42,942 nucleotides of DNA from an uncultured Prevotella sp. (GTDB lineage Bacteria; Bacteroidota; Bacteroidia; Bacteroidales; Bacteroidaceae). The stretch is from the NCBI GenBank assembly GCA_946624005.1, contig CAMORS010000016.1:1-42942 (forward strand), in the 5' to 3' direction. A program made the translations under genes and the position numbers. Positions 30,946 through 39,245 of this stretch are shown here, in pieces; position 1 is the first letter of the stretch; the number at the start of each line of letters is the position of its first letter. The notes under the pieces are model-generated. The model was not told where the DNA came from and did no database searches. It was given only the letters and a program-made list of their open reading frames with translations.

Positions 30946-32196
30946 TTATTCTGCCCGGAGGGCTTCGATAGGCCGGATGCGGGCCGCCTTCATGGCCGGC
31001 ACAAGACCGGCGAACGTGCCGGCGACGACCATTACCATCGTTGCCTCAAGGCAGACATCGAGTCCGACGGTGGGGTCGACGAACATCGTAGCCTTGAACA
31101 GTCCAGTATCGATGACGTCGTGCCCCAGGGTGGCATCCATATACTCGTTGGCCATGATGCCCAGCAGCATGCCGATGTAGCCGAAGAAGGTGGTGATGAT
31201 GACGCTCTCTACGATGATGAGGCGGAGAATGCTCCACGGTTTGGCTCCGATGGCTTTGCGGATGCCGAACTCATGGGTACGTTCCTTCACGGTGATGAGC
31301 ATGATGTTCGACACGCCAACGATGCCGCTCAGCAACGTGAACAACCCCACAATCCAAAGGGCCATGCGAATGATGCTGATGCCGGTGTTCATCTGCATGC
31401 TCTGTGTGTAGCGGTTCCATATCCAGATGCTACGCTCGTCGTCGGGTGCTGCCTGATGATTGGCATTTAGGCGTGCACGGTATTTGCTCTCGAACTGCTC
31501 GTTGGCCTGCTGAGTGGGTAGGCCATGAAACGTAAACTCGATATTGCCCACTTCGTCGCTCTTGTTGAACATCGTGTTCAACGTGGAGTAGGCCGTAAAG
31601 GCATTGCTTCGCGCGTTCTGCGGTTCCTGATAGATGCCCACCACGCGGAAGGCGAAACTGCCCACCTCGACATACTCTCCGACAAGGCCCTTGACATCGT
31701 TGGTCAGTTCGGCTGCCGTCTGGTCGCCCAAGACGAGCACCTTGCGCTTCTCGTCCAAGTCGATCTTGTTGATGAAGCGGCCGTAGAGCATCTCTGTCTT
31801 GTCGATGCGATTGTGATTGGGATAGACGCCCGTCAGCGTGGTGTTGACGTATTGCTGACCGCGGCTGACGGTCTGGGCGTATTGGTCTTGTGTGGCTCCC
31901 GTTTCATCGATATTGGCGCTGAACTCACTCTCAGTTGTTTGCAAGTCGCGCTCCTTCAGGCGGATATCACGCCCCTCTTTCAGCCCCTTGTAGGGCTTGC
32001 TGGTCTCACCACCGAAGATCTTCATCGAGTTGCTCAGGAAACGAGTGCTCTGCCGCAGCTGCGCATTGATCAGCCCATTGCCCGCTCCGAGCAGCACGAT
32101 GAGCATGAAGATGCCCCAGGCCACAGCGAATCCCGTCAGGCCTGTGCGCAGCTTGTTGCGGCGCGCCGTCTGCCATATCTCATTCAATAACTCCAT
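30946..32196 (-). CDS. MacB/FtsX-type ABC transporter permease
   Basis: 416 residues, a paralogue of the next gene: membrane segment LTGFAVAWGIFMLIVLLGAG, a MacB-like periplasmic domain, then GVSNIMLITVKERTHEFGIRKAIGAKPWSIL and further membrane segments, ending ALRAE. The start codon overlaps the 3' end of the ATPase gene by 17 bp, indicating coupled translation. With the paralogue it likely makes a heterodimeric permease. Confidence 0.92.
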   Translation of the reverse strand: MELLNEIWQTARRNKLRTGLTGFAVAWGIFMLIVLLGAGNGLINAQLRQSTRFLSNSMKIFGGETSKPYKGLKEGRDIRLKERDLQTTESEFSANIDETGATQDQYAQTVSRGQQYVNTTLTGVYPNHNRIDKTEMLYGRFINKIDLDEKRKVLVLGDQTAAELTNDVKGLVGEYVEVGSFAFRVVGIYQEPQNARSNAFTAYSTLNTMFNKSDEVGNIEFTFHGLPTQQANEQFESKYRARLNANHQAAPDDERSIWIWNRYTQSMQMNTGISIIRMALWIVGLFTLLSGIVGVSNIMLITVKERTHEFGIRKAIGAKPWSILRLIIVESVIITTFFGYIGMLLGIMANEYMDATLGHDVIDTGLFKATMFVDPTVGLDVCLEATMVMVVAGTFAGLVPAMKAARIRPIEALRAE

Positions 32197-32839
32197 CCTT
32201 GATCCTGATGATGCGGTTGGTCTGTTCGGCCACGCCTGGGTCGTGGGTTACGATAATCTGGGTCATGCCCTGTTCGGCGTTGAGTTGCTTGAGCAGCTGC
32301 ATCACCTCTACCGATGTCTTCGAGTCGAGCGCACCCGTTGGCTCGTCGGCCAGGATGATGCGCGGGTGGGTAATTAGAGCGCGAGCGATGGCCACACGCT
32401 GTCGCTGACCGCCCGAGAGTTCGTTGGGATAGTGGGTTGCCCAGTCTAAGAGTCCGAGGCGTTCGAGATATTCCAACGCCATCTGGTGTCGCTTCTTTCG
32501 TGACACACCTTGGTAAAACAGTGGCAACTCTACGTTTTCTACAGCTGTCTTGAACGATATCAGGTTGAACGACTGGAAGATGAAGCCTATCATCCTGTTG
32601 CGGTATTCGGCCGCCTTGCGTTCGCTGAGGTCGCGAATAAGCGTCCCCGACAACCAGTACTCGCCCGAGTCGTAGTTGTCGAGGATGCCCAATATGTTCA
32701 GCAGGGTCGACTTTCCCGAGCCGCTGGCTCCCATGATGCTGACAAACTCTCCCTCTCCGATGTGGAGGTTGATGCCTTTCAGCACGTGCAGGGGTTGTGC
32801 GCCCTGGTAAGTCTTGTTGATGTCTTTCAGCTCAATCAA
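32180..32839 (-). CDS. ABC transporter ATP-binding protein, MacB/LolD type
   Basis: 219 residues. Walker A GASGSGKSTL, signature LSGGQRQRVAIARAL, Walker B IILADEPTGALDS and switch His in IIVTHD are all present. LDSKTS after Walker B is typical of the LolD/MacB subgroup. It is the first gene of the efflux operon (ATPase, permease, permease, adaptor), and a TATCTTTG -7 box lies 58 bp upstream. Confidence 0.95.
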   Translation of the reverse strand: MIELKDINKTYQGAQPLHVLKGINLHIGEGEFVSIMGASGSGKSTLLNILGILDNYDSGEYWLSGTLIRDLSERKAAEYRNRMIGFIFQSFNLISFKTAVENVELPLFYQGVSRKKRHQMALEYLERLGLLDWATHYPNELSGGQRQRVAIARALITHPRIILADEPTGALDSKTSVEVMQLLKQLNAEQGMTQIIVTHDPGVAEQTNRIIRIKDGVIE

Positions 32840-32896
32840 TGCTATCTTTTATTTGTGAAATGACACAATAGGGTCGAACTTCTCATCTTTAAGACG

Positions 32897-32904
32897 CAAA
32901 GATA
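32897..32904 (-). promoter_or_regulatory. -7 box of the MacAB-like operon
   Basis: TATCTTTG on the minus strand. The -33 element is not evident, so expression may need an activator. Confidence 0.55.
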
Positions 32905-32919
32905 CTACATTCTGTTGAA

Positions 32920-33285
32920 TCAACCGAGCTGATGCCATGCATTATTAACATCTTTTATGTCTATGTCCAGAAGTTTCATCTGGCGGAACAGTTCCGGGAG
33001 CTGGCGTTCGAGAAACTCCTTGCGCCGCGATTCGAGGATTCGTTCGCGTGCATCGGGCTCCACAAAGTAGCCCAGCCCCCGCTTATTATATATAATATGT
33101 TCGCGCGCGAGCTGCTCGTAGGCCTTTACTGCCGTGTTGGTGTTTACCTGCAGCAGCACGGCATACTCGCGCACACTGGGCACGCGGTCCTCGCCCTGAT
33201 ATGTTCCGGCGAGGATCTCGTCCATCAGTCGGTCGGCCATTTGCAGGTAGATGGCCTTGTCGTTGTTGAAGTTCATAGGCGTCAT
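32920..33285 (-). CDS. GntR-family regulator, YtrA-like short form
   Basis: 121 residues from the ATG at 33285, which overlaps the upstream stop codon (ATGA). The winged-helix domain is clear: AIYLQMADRLMDEILAGTYQGEDRVPSVREYAVLLQVNTNTAVKAYEQLAREHIIYNKRGLGYFV. Only a short C-terminal helix pair follows, with no effector-binding domain, as in the YtrA subfamily that represses neighbouring ABC transporter genes. It is the last gene of a three-gene operon (ATPase, membrane protein, regulator), and the operon promoter carries a matching palindrome (34985-35006). The inferred role is autorepression relieved by a membrane-active or antibiotic-like signal. Confidence 0.92.
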   Translation of the reverse strand: MTPMNFNNDKAIYLQMADRLMDEILAGTYQGEDRVPSVREYAVLLQVNTNTAVKAYEQLAREHIIYNKRGLGYFVEPDARERILESRRKEFLERQLPELFRQMKLLDIDIKDVNNAWHQLG

Positions 33286-34082
33286 TTGTGGAGTGAAGTG
33301 TTGAGCCATTTACCGCTGACCGCCTGCATCCGGCAGAAGCAGCGATACGAGAGAAAGAAGTTGAGTATCGCCAACGTGAGAAGAACTGCCGTCATGATGG
33401 TCTGAAATTGTTGGTTTTGGTTCCATACAGTTTCTATCCAGTCCATCGATGCGTCTGGCAGACAGTGAAGTCCTACAATCGCAAGGATAAAGAGAAAGAA
33501 CAGGAAGCCACTGGTAATGACAAACTGCGAACGACGAAACAGCGACCCACCCAATAAGTAGAGCGAGACACTCCAAAGGTTTGTAACGAAAAAGGACAGA
33601 CTGCTAAACCAGCAGAACGTTTCCCAACAATTGGGCAAGCCCGAATAGAAGGGTTTGGGAGTATCGGCGATGAGCAGCCCAATCAGCCACAACAGCGAAG
33701 CGCGAAGCAGGTCGCCCACGACGAGGGCCAGCAACATGCACAACGGCCACACGATGAGCGAGTAGACCAGTGCCGAGGCATACTTCTCGCCATTGCTCGC
33801 GGGCAGCGAGAGCAGGGCGATGCGCCGTTGCTTGGTCTTGGCGAAGTCGAAGGTAGACGAGGCTGCCACCAACACGGCAATGCTCAGCAAGAATGCTGCA
33901 GCATTCACAGTAAAATTGACACTTGCAATATAGCCACTACCCATGCCTATAACAACACCAAACACCTGGAACAGGAAAATGCCGATGACGGAGCCTGTCG
34001 TCCAGCGTAGCAGCGTGTCCTTGTTCTGCACAAGATACCACCTGAGCACCTGTGCGAAACGTTTAAAACTGAATGTATTCAT
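33282..34082 (-). CDS. ABC transporter membrane protein
   Basis: 266 residues from the ATG at 34082 (MNTFSFKRFAQVLRWYLVQNK), with about six hydrophobic segments (SVIGIFLFQVFGVVIGMG, VNAAAFLLSIAVLVAAS, VYSLIVWPLCMLLALVVGDLL and others) and the motif LLSLPASNGEKYASALVY seen in ABC-2-like permeases. It follows the ATPase gene by 22 bp and overlaps the regulator gene by 4 bp. Upstream in-frame extension was rejected because it runs antisense-like through the ATPase gene. Substrate unknown. Confidence 0.85.
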   Translation of the reverse strand: MNTFSFKRFAQVLRWYLVQNKDTLLRWTTGSVIGIFLFQVFGVVIGMGSGYIASVNFTVNAAAFLLSIAVLVAASSTFDFAKTKQRRIALLSLPASNGEKYASALVYSLIVWPLCMLLALVVGDLLRASLLWLIGLLIADTPKPFYSGLPNCWETFCWFSSLSFFVTNLWSVSLYLLGGSLFRRSQFVITSGFLFFLFILAIVGLHCLPDASMDWIETVWNQNQQFQTIMTAVLLTLAILNFFLSYRCFCRMQAVSGKWLNTSLHK

Positions 34083-34104
34083 TGTCTTAAGTCTTTTTTG
34101 GGGG

Positions 34105-34926
34105 TTAAACAATAGCACCTGTAACGGTAGCGTTGAACAGTAGCTCCAGGTTGAGCGAGGTCTCTGCCATTCCGGCTTTGCGTCGAGCGACGACCGACTG
34201 TCCGTGAACGGAAGGCTCTGCATAGACCACGTCTTTGTCGTCGGCACCTGCCGCACGCTCCTCAAAGACGTATTTGTCGCAAAGCTCAGCCACCGATGCA
34301 TTGAGCATCAGCTGGCTTTCAGAGAGTATCAGCACATGGTCGAGCAGTTGTTCCACATCGTGAACCTGATGGGTGGAGATGATGACCATGCGGTCGTCTG
34401 TCATGTGGTTGGCCACCACTCTGCGGAACTGGCTCTTCGAGGGGATGTCCAGCCCGTTGGTCGGCTCGTCCATCAACAGCAGTTGGGTGTTGGCCGAGAG
34501 GGCAAAGCTCATGAACACCTTCTTCTTCTGTCCCATCGAGAGCTTGCCGAGATGCAGCTGATCGTCGAGGTCGAAGTCGTTCAGACATTCCTTCAGCACC
34601 TCGCGACTGAACCGCGGATAGAAGGGTGCATTCAGCCGGATATACTCATCGAGTGTCACCGACGGCAGGTCGAACTCTTCGGGCACGAGGAAAATCTCGC
34701 TCAAGGTATGCGGCAAACGCCTGCTGCTGACCACTCCATCGACCGTCACCGTCCCTTCTTGTGGGCGGAGTAGCCCGTCGATGAGGTAGAGCAGCGTCGA
34801 CTTGCCCGTGCCGTTCTTTCCTAATAGGCCATAGATATTATTAGCCTGCAGTTGCAGACTGAAGTTGCGAAACACCTGCTCGCCTCCGCCTGCATACTTG
34901 AAAAACATGTTTTTAATCTCAATCAT
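34105..34926 (-). CDS. ABC transporter ATP-binding protein
   Basis: 273 residues. Walker A LLGKNGTGKSTLL, a signature KLSMGQKKKVFMSFAL in place of LSGGQ, Walker B QLLLMDEPTNGLD and switch His in IISTHQVHDVE. The C-terminal 70 residues are an extension seen in regulators of ABC-2 export systems. First gene of the GntR-controlled operon; its 5' region carries a strong promoter and a palindromic operator. Likely function: export or detoxification of a membrane-active compound. Confidence 0.92.
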   Translation of the reverse strand: MIEIKNMFFKYAGGGEQVFRNFSLQLQANNIYGLLGKNGTGKSTLLYLIDGLLRPQEGTVTVDGVVSSRRLPHTLSEIFLVPEEFDLPSVTLDEYIRLNAPFYPRFSREVLKECLNDFDLDDQLHLGKLSMGQKKKVFMSFALSANTQLLLMDEPTNGLDIPSKSQFRRVVANHMTDDRMVIISTHQVHDVEQLLDHVLILSESQLMLNASVAELCDKYVFEERAAGADDKDVVYAEPSVHGQSVVARRKAGMAETSLNLELLFNATVTGAIV

Positions 34927-34984
34927 AGCGTTGTCATTTCGTTAAAAGGTTCTTACTTTTTGCCAGCAAAATGAATTTATTATA

Positions 34985-35006
34985 GTGTACTACTACAATA
35001 GTACAC
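34985..35006 (-). promoter_or_regulatory. Predicted GntR/YtrA operator
   Basis: A perfect inverted repeat: GTGTACTA, six bases, TAGTACAC. It lies 3 bp downstream of the -7 box, over the expected transcription start, where a bound repressor would block initiation. The TAC/GTA half-sites resemble those known for YtrA-type regulators. Confidence 0.8.
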
Positions 35007-35008
35007 CG

Positions 35009-35040
35009 CAAAGGTATGCACTATATGGTTATTCACCAAA
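35009..35040 (-). promoter_or_regulatory. Promoter of the GntR-ABC operon
   Basis: On the minus strand, TTTG (35040-35037), a 20-bp spacer and TACCTTTG (35016-35009): both boxes match consensus exactly. Confidence 0.88.
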
Positions 35041-35137
35041 TATTTTCACAGTGAATAACATAAATAGGCTTATATTTAACGTTTGTTTATGGTGGATCTC
35101 TCGTAGAAATGACTCGAACAAGAACTGTAGGTGTAAG

Positions 35138-36790
35138 CTAATAATGCTTTTTTACCTGCAGAACCTGGTCGCAATAGTCGACAACGGCGGGGCGATGGGT
35201 GATGAAGATAATGGTCTTGTCGTGGCGCGAAAGGATGTTCTGCAGCAGTTGTCGCTCGGTCTCGGGGTCGAGGGCGCTTGTCGCCTCGTCGAAGAGCATG
35301 ATGCTGCCACTGCGCAGCAAGGCGCGGGCGATGGCAATGCGCTGTGCCTGTCCTTCGCTCAGTCCGCCGCCACTCTCGCTGCAGACGGTGTCGAGTCCCT
35401 CTGGCAGGTCTAACACAAAGTCGGCACAAGCCTGATGAAGGGCTTCGCGCATCTCGTCTTCCGTCGCCGTGATGTTGGCCAGCCAGAGGTTGTCGCGGAT
35501 GGTGCCGCTGAGCAGCGTGTTGCCCTGCGGCACATAGATGAAGTTGCAGCGCAGCCGGGGCGACAACGCGCGCGTTACCTTATTATTATAGATGATGGCC
35601 TTGCCTTCCGTCGGACTGAGCAGGGCCAGTATGATGCGGATGAGGGTCGTCTTGCCAGCCCCCGTCTCGCCCATGATGGCGGTGCATGACCCAGGATAGA
35701 AATCGAACGACAGGTGGTCGATCACCGTGCCGTTCTTCTCGTCGTAGGCAAACGAGATGTCCTCCAGCCTTACACCGGCCGGAGCCTTCAGTTCGATGGG
35801 CGTACCCTGTTCCTCCAAGGGGTCTTCCTCCAGTTCCATCAGGCGTTCGGCAGCCGTGAAGACGCTGACAAACTGCGGCACCAGCTTGGCCAGACTGCGT
35901 GCCGGACCTTGTATGCGGTTGACCAACTGCAGGAAGGCCGTCATGCCGCCGAAGGTGAGTGTGCCGGCCGACATGCGCAGGGCACTCCAGAGGAAGGCAA
36001 CGAGATAGCCCAGGGCGAAGCCGAAGTTCAGGATGAGGTTGCTCATCACGCTGAAGGCTGTGCGCTTCACCACCTTCTGGCGCAGCTCGCTCTGCGTCGT
36101 CTCAAGTTTGTCGACCATCGCCGCGTCGCTCTCCATCGTCTTGATGAGCATGCGGTTCTGAATCGTTTCCTGCAGGACGCTCTGCACCTTCGAGTCGCTG
36201 TCGCGCACCTGACGTGTCAGGTAGCGCATCTTCCTGACGTAGTAGCGGCTGACGAGGATGAACAACGGCAGCATGGCAATGATGATGACCGACAGCCAGC
36301 GGTCCATCGAGAAGAGGTAGAAGAAGGCACCGAGGAACATCGTCAGCGTCGAGATGGTGCTGGGGATGGTTTCCGTCAGGAAGTTCACCACGTTGTTGAC
36401 GTCCTTCTCCAAGCGGTTGATGACGTCGCCGCTGTGCAGCTTCTCTTTGCCGTGCCACTGCGAGCGCAGGATACGGTCGAGCATCTTCTGCTGCATGCGG
36501 TTCTGAGCCTTGATGCCCAAGATGTTGCGCACCCAGATGCTGGAGATATGGATAGCGAAGTCGGCCAGGATGAGCATGCCCATCGTGGCAACGGCCCAAT
36601 AGAGGTCGCCCTCAACAGAGTGGGCGGCCACATCGATGGCATGCTTCACGGCCCATATCTGGCTCAGGCTCACCACCACCTCCAGGAGTCCGAGCGTGGC
36701 GTTGATGACGGCCTGCAGACGGTTGCCCTGCCAGGCCCGCCACAGCCAGGTCAGTATCTCGCGAATCTTATACTTGAAGTCTTTTTTCAT
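35138..36790 (-). CDS. ABC exporter, fused membrane and ATPase domains
   Basis: 550 residues: about six membrane helices in residues 20-300, then a nucleotide-binding domain with Walker A GETGAGKTTLIR, signature LSEGQAQRIAIARAL (LSEGQ instead of LSGGQ), Walker B IMLFDEATSALDPE and switch IIFITHRP. This is a half-transporter of the lipid/drug/peptide exporter type that works as a dimer. It follows nadK by 33 bp on the same strand and may share its promoter. Substrate unknown. Confidence 0.92.
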   Translation of the reverse strand: MKKDFKYKIREILTWLWRAWQGNRLQAVINATLGLLEVVVSLSQIWAVKHAIDVAAHSVEGDLYWAVATMGMLILADFAIHISSIWVRNILGIKAQNRMQQKMLDRILRSQWHGKEKLHSGDVINRLEKDVNNVVNFLTETIPSTISTLTMFLGAFFYLFSMDRWLSVIIIAMLPLFILVSRYYVRKMRYLTRQVRDSDSKVQSVLQETIQNRMLIKTMESDAAMVDKLETTQSELRQKVVKRTAFSVMSNLILNFGFALGYLVAFLWSALRMSAGTLTFGGMTAFLQLVNRIQGPARSLAKLVPQFVSVFTAAERLMELEEDPLEEQGTPIELKAPAGVRLEDISFAYDEKNGTVIDHLSFDFYPGSCTAIMGETGAGKTTLIRIILALLSPTEGKAIIYNNKVTRALSPRLRCNFIYVPQGNTLLSGTIRDNLWLANITATEDEMREALHQACADFVLDLPEGLDTVCSESGGGLSEGQAQRIAIARALLRSGSIMLFDEATSALDPETERQLLQNILSRHDKTIIFITHRPAVVDYCDQVLQVKKHY

Positions 36791-36823
36791 ATTTGCATTA
36801 TTTGGAGCGCGTTGTGCTGTTCT

Positions 36824-37696
36824 TCAGCTCCTGACATCCTGGCCCCACATCATCTTCTGTCGCAGGGTGTCGATATAGCTGCGGCCGCAGCGTTTCACGA
36901 TGAGCACCTCGTGGGCGGCACGGCGAATGGTGAGGCGCGTCAGTTCGTGACACTGCTCCGACCGTCCGTCGATGGCCACCAGGTACTGATGGGTGCGGCT
37001 GCGGACGGTCAGCCCTACCTCGCTGTCGGCCGGGATAGCGATGGGACGGACATTCAGACTGTGCGGAGCTACAGGTGTCAGACAGAGAATATCGGCCCCC
37101 GGCATGACGATGGGTCCGCCGTTTGACAGCGAATAGGCCGTGCTCCCCGTAGGCGTGCTGACTATGAGTCCGTCGGCCTGGTAGTTGACAAGGGGTTCGC
37201 CATCTATCTGGCACTCGATGGTGATCATCGAGGCATTGTCGCGTTTCAGCACGGCAATATCGTTCAGCGCAAAGGGTTTGTCGAAGAGCTGACCGCCATC
37301 GCCTTGAATCTCTATCACAGAGTGGCGTTCGAGGGCATAGTCGCCGCGGTGGACAGCCTCGATGGCCTCAGCCGTCTCGTCGCTGCTGACATCGGCAAGG
37401 AACCCCAGCCTGCCCATGTTGACGCCCATGATGGGTATCTGCTTACTGCCCACCCAGGCAGCCGTCTTGAGCAGCGTGCCGTCGCCGCCGAGCGAGAGGG
37501 CCATGTCTGCTTCAAAGCGGTCGTCGTCAATCAGCCCGTCGGGCTTCATGCTTACCTGATGGCTCTGGATGGCAAACGAATAGAACTCGCGCTCGATGTA
37601 CACCTCGTCGCCATGGGCGGCAAGACAGTCGAGCACCCGCTGGATGCTGCTCGACTTATTGGTCTGGTGGGTGTTCCCAAAGATGGAAAATCGCAT
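36824..37696 (-). CDS. nadK: NAD kinase
   Basis: 290 residues from the ATG at 37696 (MRFSIFGNTHQ). It phosphorylates NAD to NADP. The ATP-site motif LSLGGDGTLL (GGDGT at 70-74), NMGRLGFLAD, the NE/D region (ALNDIAVLKRD) and the TPTGSTAYSLSNGGPIVMP motif are all present. Length and motif order are typical. A promoter lies 21-51 bp upstream, divergent from the DJ-1 family gene. Confidence 0.96.
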   Translation of the reverse strand: MRFSIFGNTHQTNKSSSIQRVLDCLAAHGDEVYIEREFYSFAIQSHQVSMKPDGLIDDDRFEADMALSLGGDGTLLKTAAWVGSKQIPIMGVNMGRLGFLADVSSDETAEAIEAVHRGDYALERHSVIEIQGDGGQLFDKPFALNDIAVLKRDNASMITIECQIDGEPLVNYQADGLIVSTPTGSTAYSLSNGGPIVMPGADILCLTPVAPHSLNVRPIAIPADSEVGLTVRSRTHQYLVAIDGRSEQCHELTRLTIRRAAHEVLIVKRCGRSYIDTLRQKMMWGQDVRS

Positions 37697-37716
37697 AACT
37701 ACCTGGTTTTTGCGTG

Positions 37717-37747
37717 CGAAGTTACGCATTTTCCATGAAACGACAAA
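37717..37747 (-). promoter_or_regulatory. nadK promoter
   Basis: On the minus strand, TTTG (37747-37744), a 19-bp spacer and TAACTTCG (37724-37717), one mismatch in the -7 box. Confidence 0.65.
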
Positions 37748-37798
37748 AATATTTGTTTAAAATGAAAAGAAAAGCATGTGTGTTTGCGTTTTTTTTTG

Positions 37799-37806
37799 TA
37801 TCTTCG
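37799..37806 (+). promoter_or_regulatory. Possible -7 box of the DJ-1 family gene
   Basis: TATCTTCG, one mismatch from TAnnTTTG, 34 bp before the start. A TTTG lies only 12 bp upstream, too close for the usual spacing. Confidence 0.4.
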
Positions 37807-37840
37807 CAGCCGAATCATTCATTTGCTAATACAGTAGATT

Positions 37841-38419
37841 ATGAAAAAAGTATTTCAATTCATGGCCGACGGCTTCGAGGACATCGAGGCTCTGATACCG
37901 GTAGACGTATTGCGTCGAGGCGGCGTAGACATCAAGACAGTGAGCGTCAATGGCTCGAACATCGTGGAGAGTGCACATGGCGTGCAGATGGTTGCCGACC
38001 TGACTTTCGAGGAAGCGGAGCCGATGCTCAAGGGTGCCGACCTGCTGATGCTGCCCGGCGGACTGCCCGGTGCCGACAATCTGAATGCCCACGAGGGGCT
38101 GAAAAAGGCGCTTGTGGCACAAGCCGAGGCAGGTAAGATGGTGAGCGCCATCTGTGCCGCACCGCTCGTGCTGGGTGGACTGGGCATCCTGAAGGGGAAG
38201 CGGGCCACCTGCTATCCTGGTTTTGAGCATACCTTGGAAGGTGCAGAATATACGGCCGACCTGTGGACCATCGACGGTAACATCATCACGGGCGAAGGAC
38301 CGGCAGCCGCTCTGCCCTACGCCTATTCGCTGCTGGCCCTGCTCGTCAGCGAGGAGAAGTCGCGCGAGGTGGCCGAAGGCATGCGCTATCTGCACCTGAT
38401 GGAGGCAAGAATGCTCTGA
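37841..38419 (+). CDS. DJ-1/PfpI family protein (YajL-like)
   Basis: 192 residues. The fold is recognisable from FMADGFEDIEALIPVDVLRRGG and LPGGLPGADNL, with the nucleophile-elbow Cys in SAICAAPLVLGG (Cys105) and the late motif TCYPGFE. The family includes YajL and DJ-1, linked to oxidative and carbonyl stress; whether the main activity is deglycase, glyoxalase or chaperone is debated. It is followed 25 bp later by ispD on the same strand. Confidence 0.92.
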   Translation: MKKVFQFMADGFEDIEALIPVDVLRRGGVDIKTVSVNGSNIVESAHGVQMVADLTFEEAEPMLKGADLLMLPGGLPGADNLNAHEGLKKALVAQAEAGKMVSAICAAPLVLGGLGILKGKRATCYPGFEHTLEGAEYTADLWTIDGNIITGEGPAAALPYAYSLLALLVSEEKSREVAEGMRYLHLMEARML

Positions 38420-38444
38420 TTGAAGAGGAATTAGTTTTTTTTTG

Positions 38445-39245
38445 ATGACTGACTACGCTATTATTTTGGCGGGGGGCAAGGGATTGCGTATGGGTTCTGA
38501 CATACCGAAGCAGTTCCTGCCCATCGATGGTATGCCCGTACTGATGCATACCATCCGCCGCTTTCGTGCCTACAGCGACGAGCTGAACATCATCCTGGTG
38601 CTGCCCAAGGAGCAACACGACTACTGGGCAGAACTCTGCCGGCAGTATCATTTCGAGGAAAGATACATGGTGACGACAGGAGGAGCGACACGCTTCCACT
38701 CCATCCAGAACGGACTGAAACTCATCCCCGACGATGCCGAAGGAGTGGTGGCTGTGCACGACGGAGTGCGGCCGTTCCCCTCGCTTGAGGTAATCGGCCG
38801 ATGCTTTGAAGCAGCCCGCAGGACAGGGGCTGCCATCCCCGTCGTCCCTGTTGTGGAGACACTGCGACAGATACTGCCCACCCAAGATCCTGCTGCTCCA
38901 ATCCCGGCCACCATGCCCTCCCAAGGTCCTATAAGTCGCTGTATCACAGCGCCCCCCTCGGTTACCGTCCCACGTGACGACTACCGCTTGGTGCAGACAC
39001 CGCAAGCCTTCGACATCCAGCTCCACAAACAGGCCTACCGCCAGCCCTACAGCGACAGCTTCACCGACGATGCATCCGTTGTAGAGCATTTCGGACATGC
39101 CATCACGCTTGTTGAAGGCAACCGTGAGAACATCAAGATCACTACACCCTTCGACATCGTCGTGGCCTCCGCCCTCATCCAGACAGAGCGGACATCATCT
39201 TTCGCCGGGCAGAAGAAGTGTCAGGCCTATAAAAAAGAGCATTGA
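38445..39245 (+). CDS. ispD: 2-C-methyl-D-erythritol 4-phosphate cytidylyltransferase
   Basis: 266 residues. IspD couples MEP to CTP in the non-mevalonate isoprenoid pathway. Motifs: [20 protein letters not shown] at the start, [20 protein letters not shown] and [12 protein letters not shown]. The enzyme is usually about 220-240 residues. The excess comes from a Pro/Ala/Ser-rich insert ([20 protein letters not shown] and following, about residues 146-172) before the conserved YRLVQTPQ and from a lysine-rich C-terminal tail. The stop codon overlaps the recG start (TGATG). ATG 38445 was chosen over a preceding TTG. Confidence 0.95.
   Translation: MTDYAIILAGGKGLRMGSDIPKQFLPIDGMPVLMHTIRRFRAYSDELNIILVLPKEQHDYWAELCRQYHFEERYMVTTGGATRFHSIQNGLKLIPDDAEGVVAVHDGVRPFPSLEVIGRCFEAARRTGAAIPVVPVVETLRQILPTQDPAAPIPATMPSQGPISRCITAPPSVTVPRDDYRLVQTPQAFDIQLHKQAYRQPYSDSFTDDASVVEHFGHAITLVEGNRENIKITTPFDIVVASALIQTERTSSFAGQKKCQAYKKEH

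Noticed and set aside
35330..35400. Inactive ABC exporter because the signature is LSEGQ
   Set aside because: Walker A, Walker B and switch His are intact, and LSEGQ is a known functional variant.
35714..37126. 470-codon plus-strand frame opposite the ABC exporter and NAD kinase
   Set aside because: It spans two convincing minus-strand genes; its His/Val/Asp-rich composition is typical of shadow frames.
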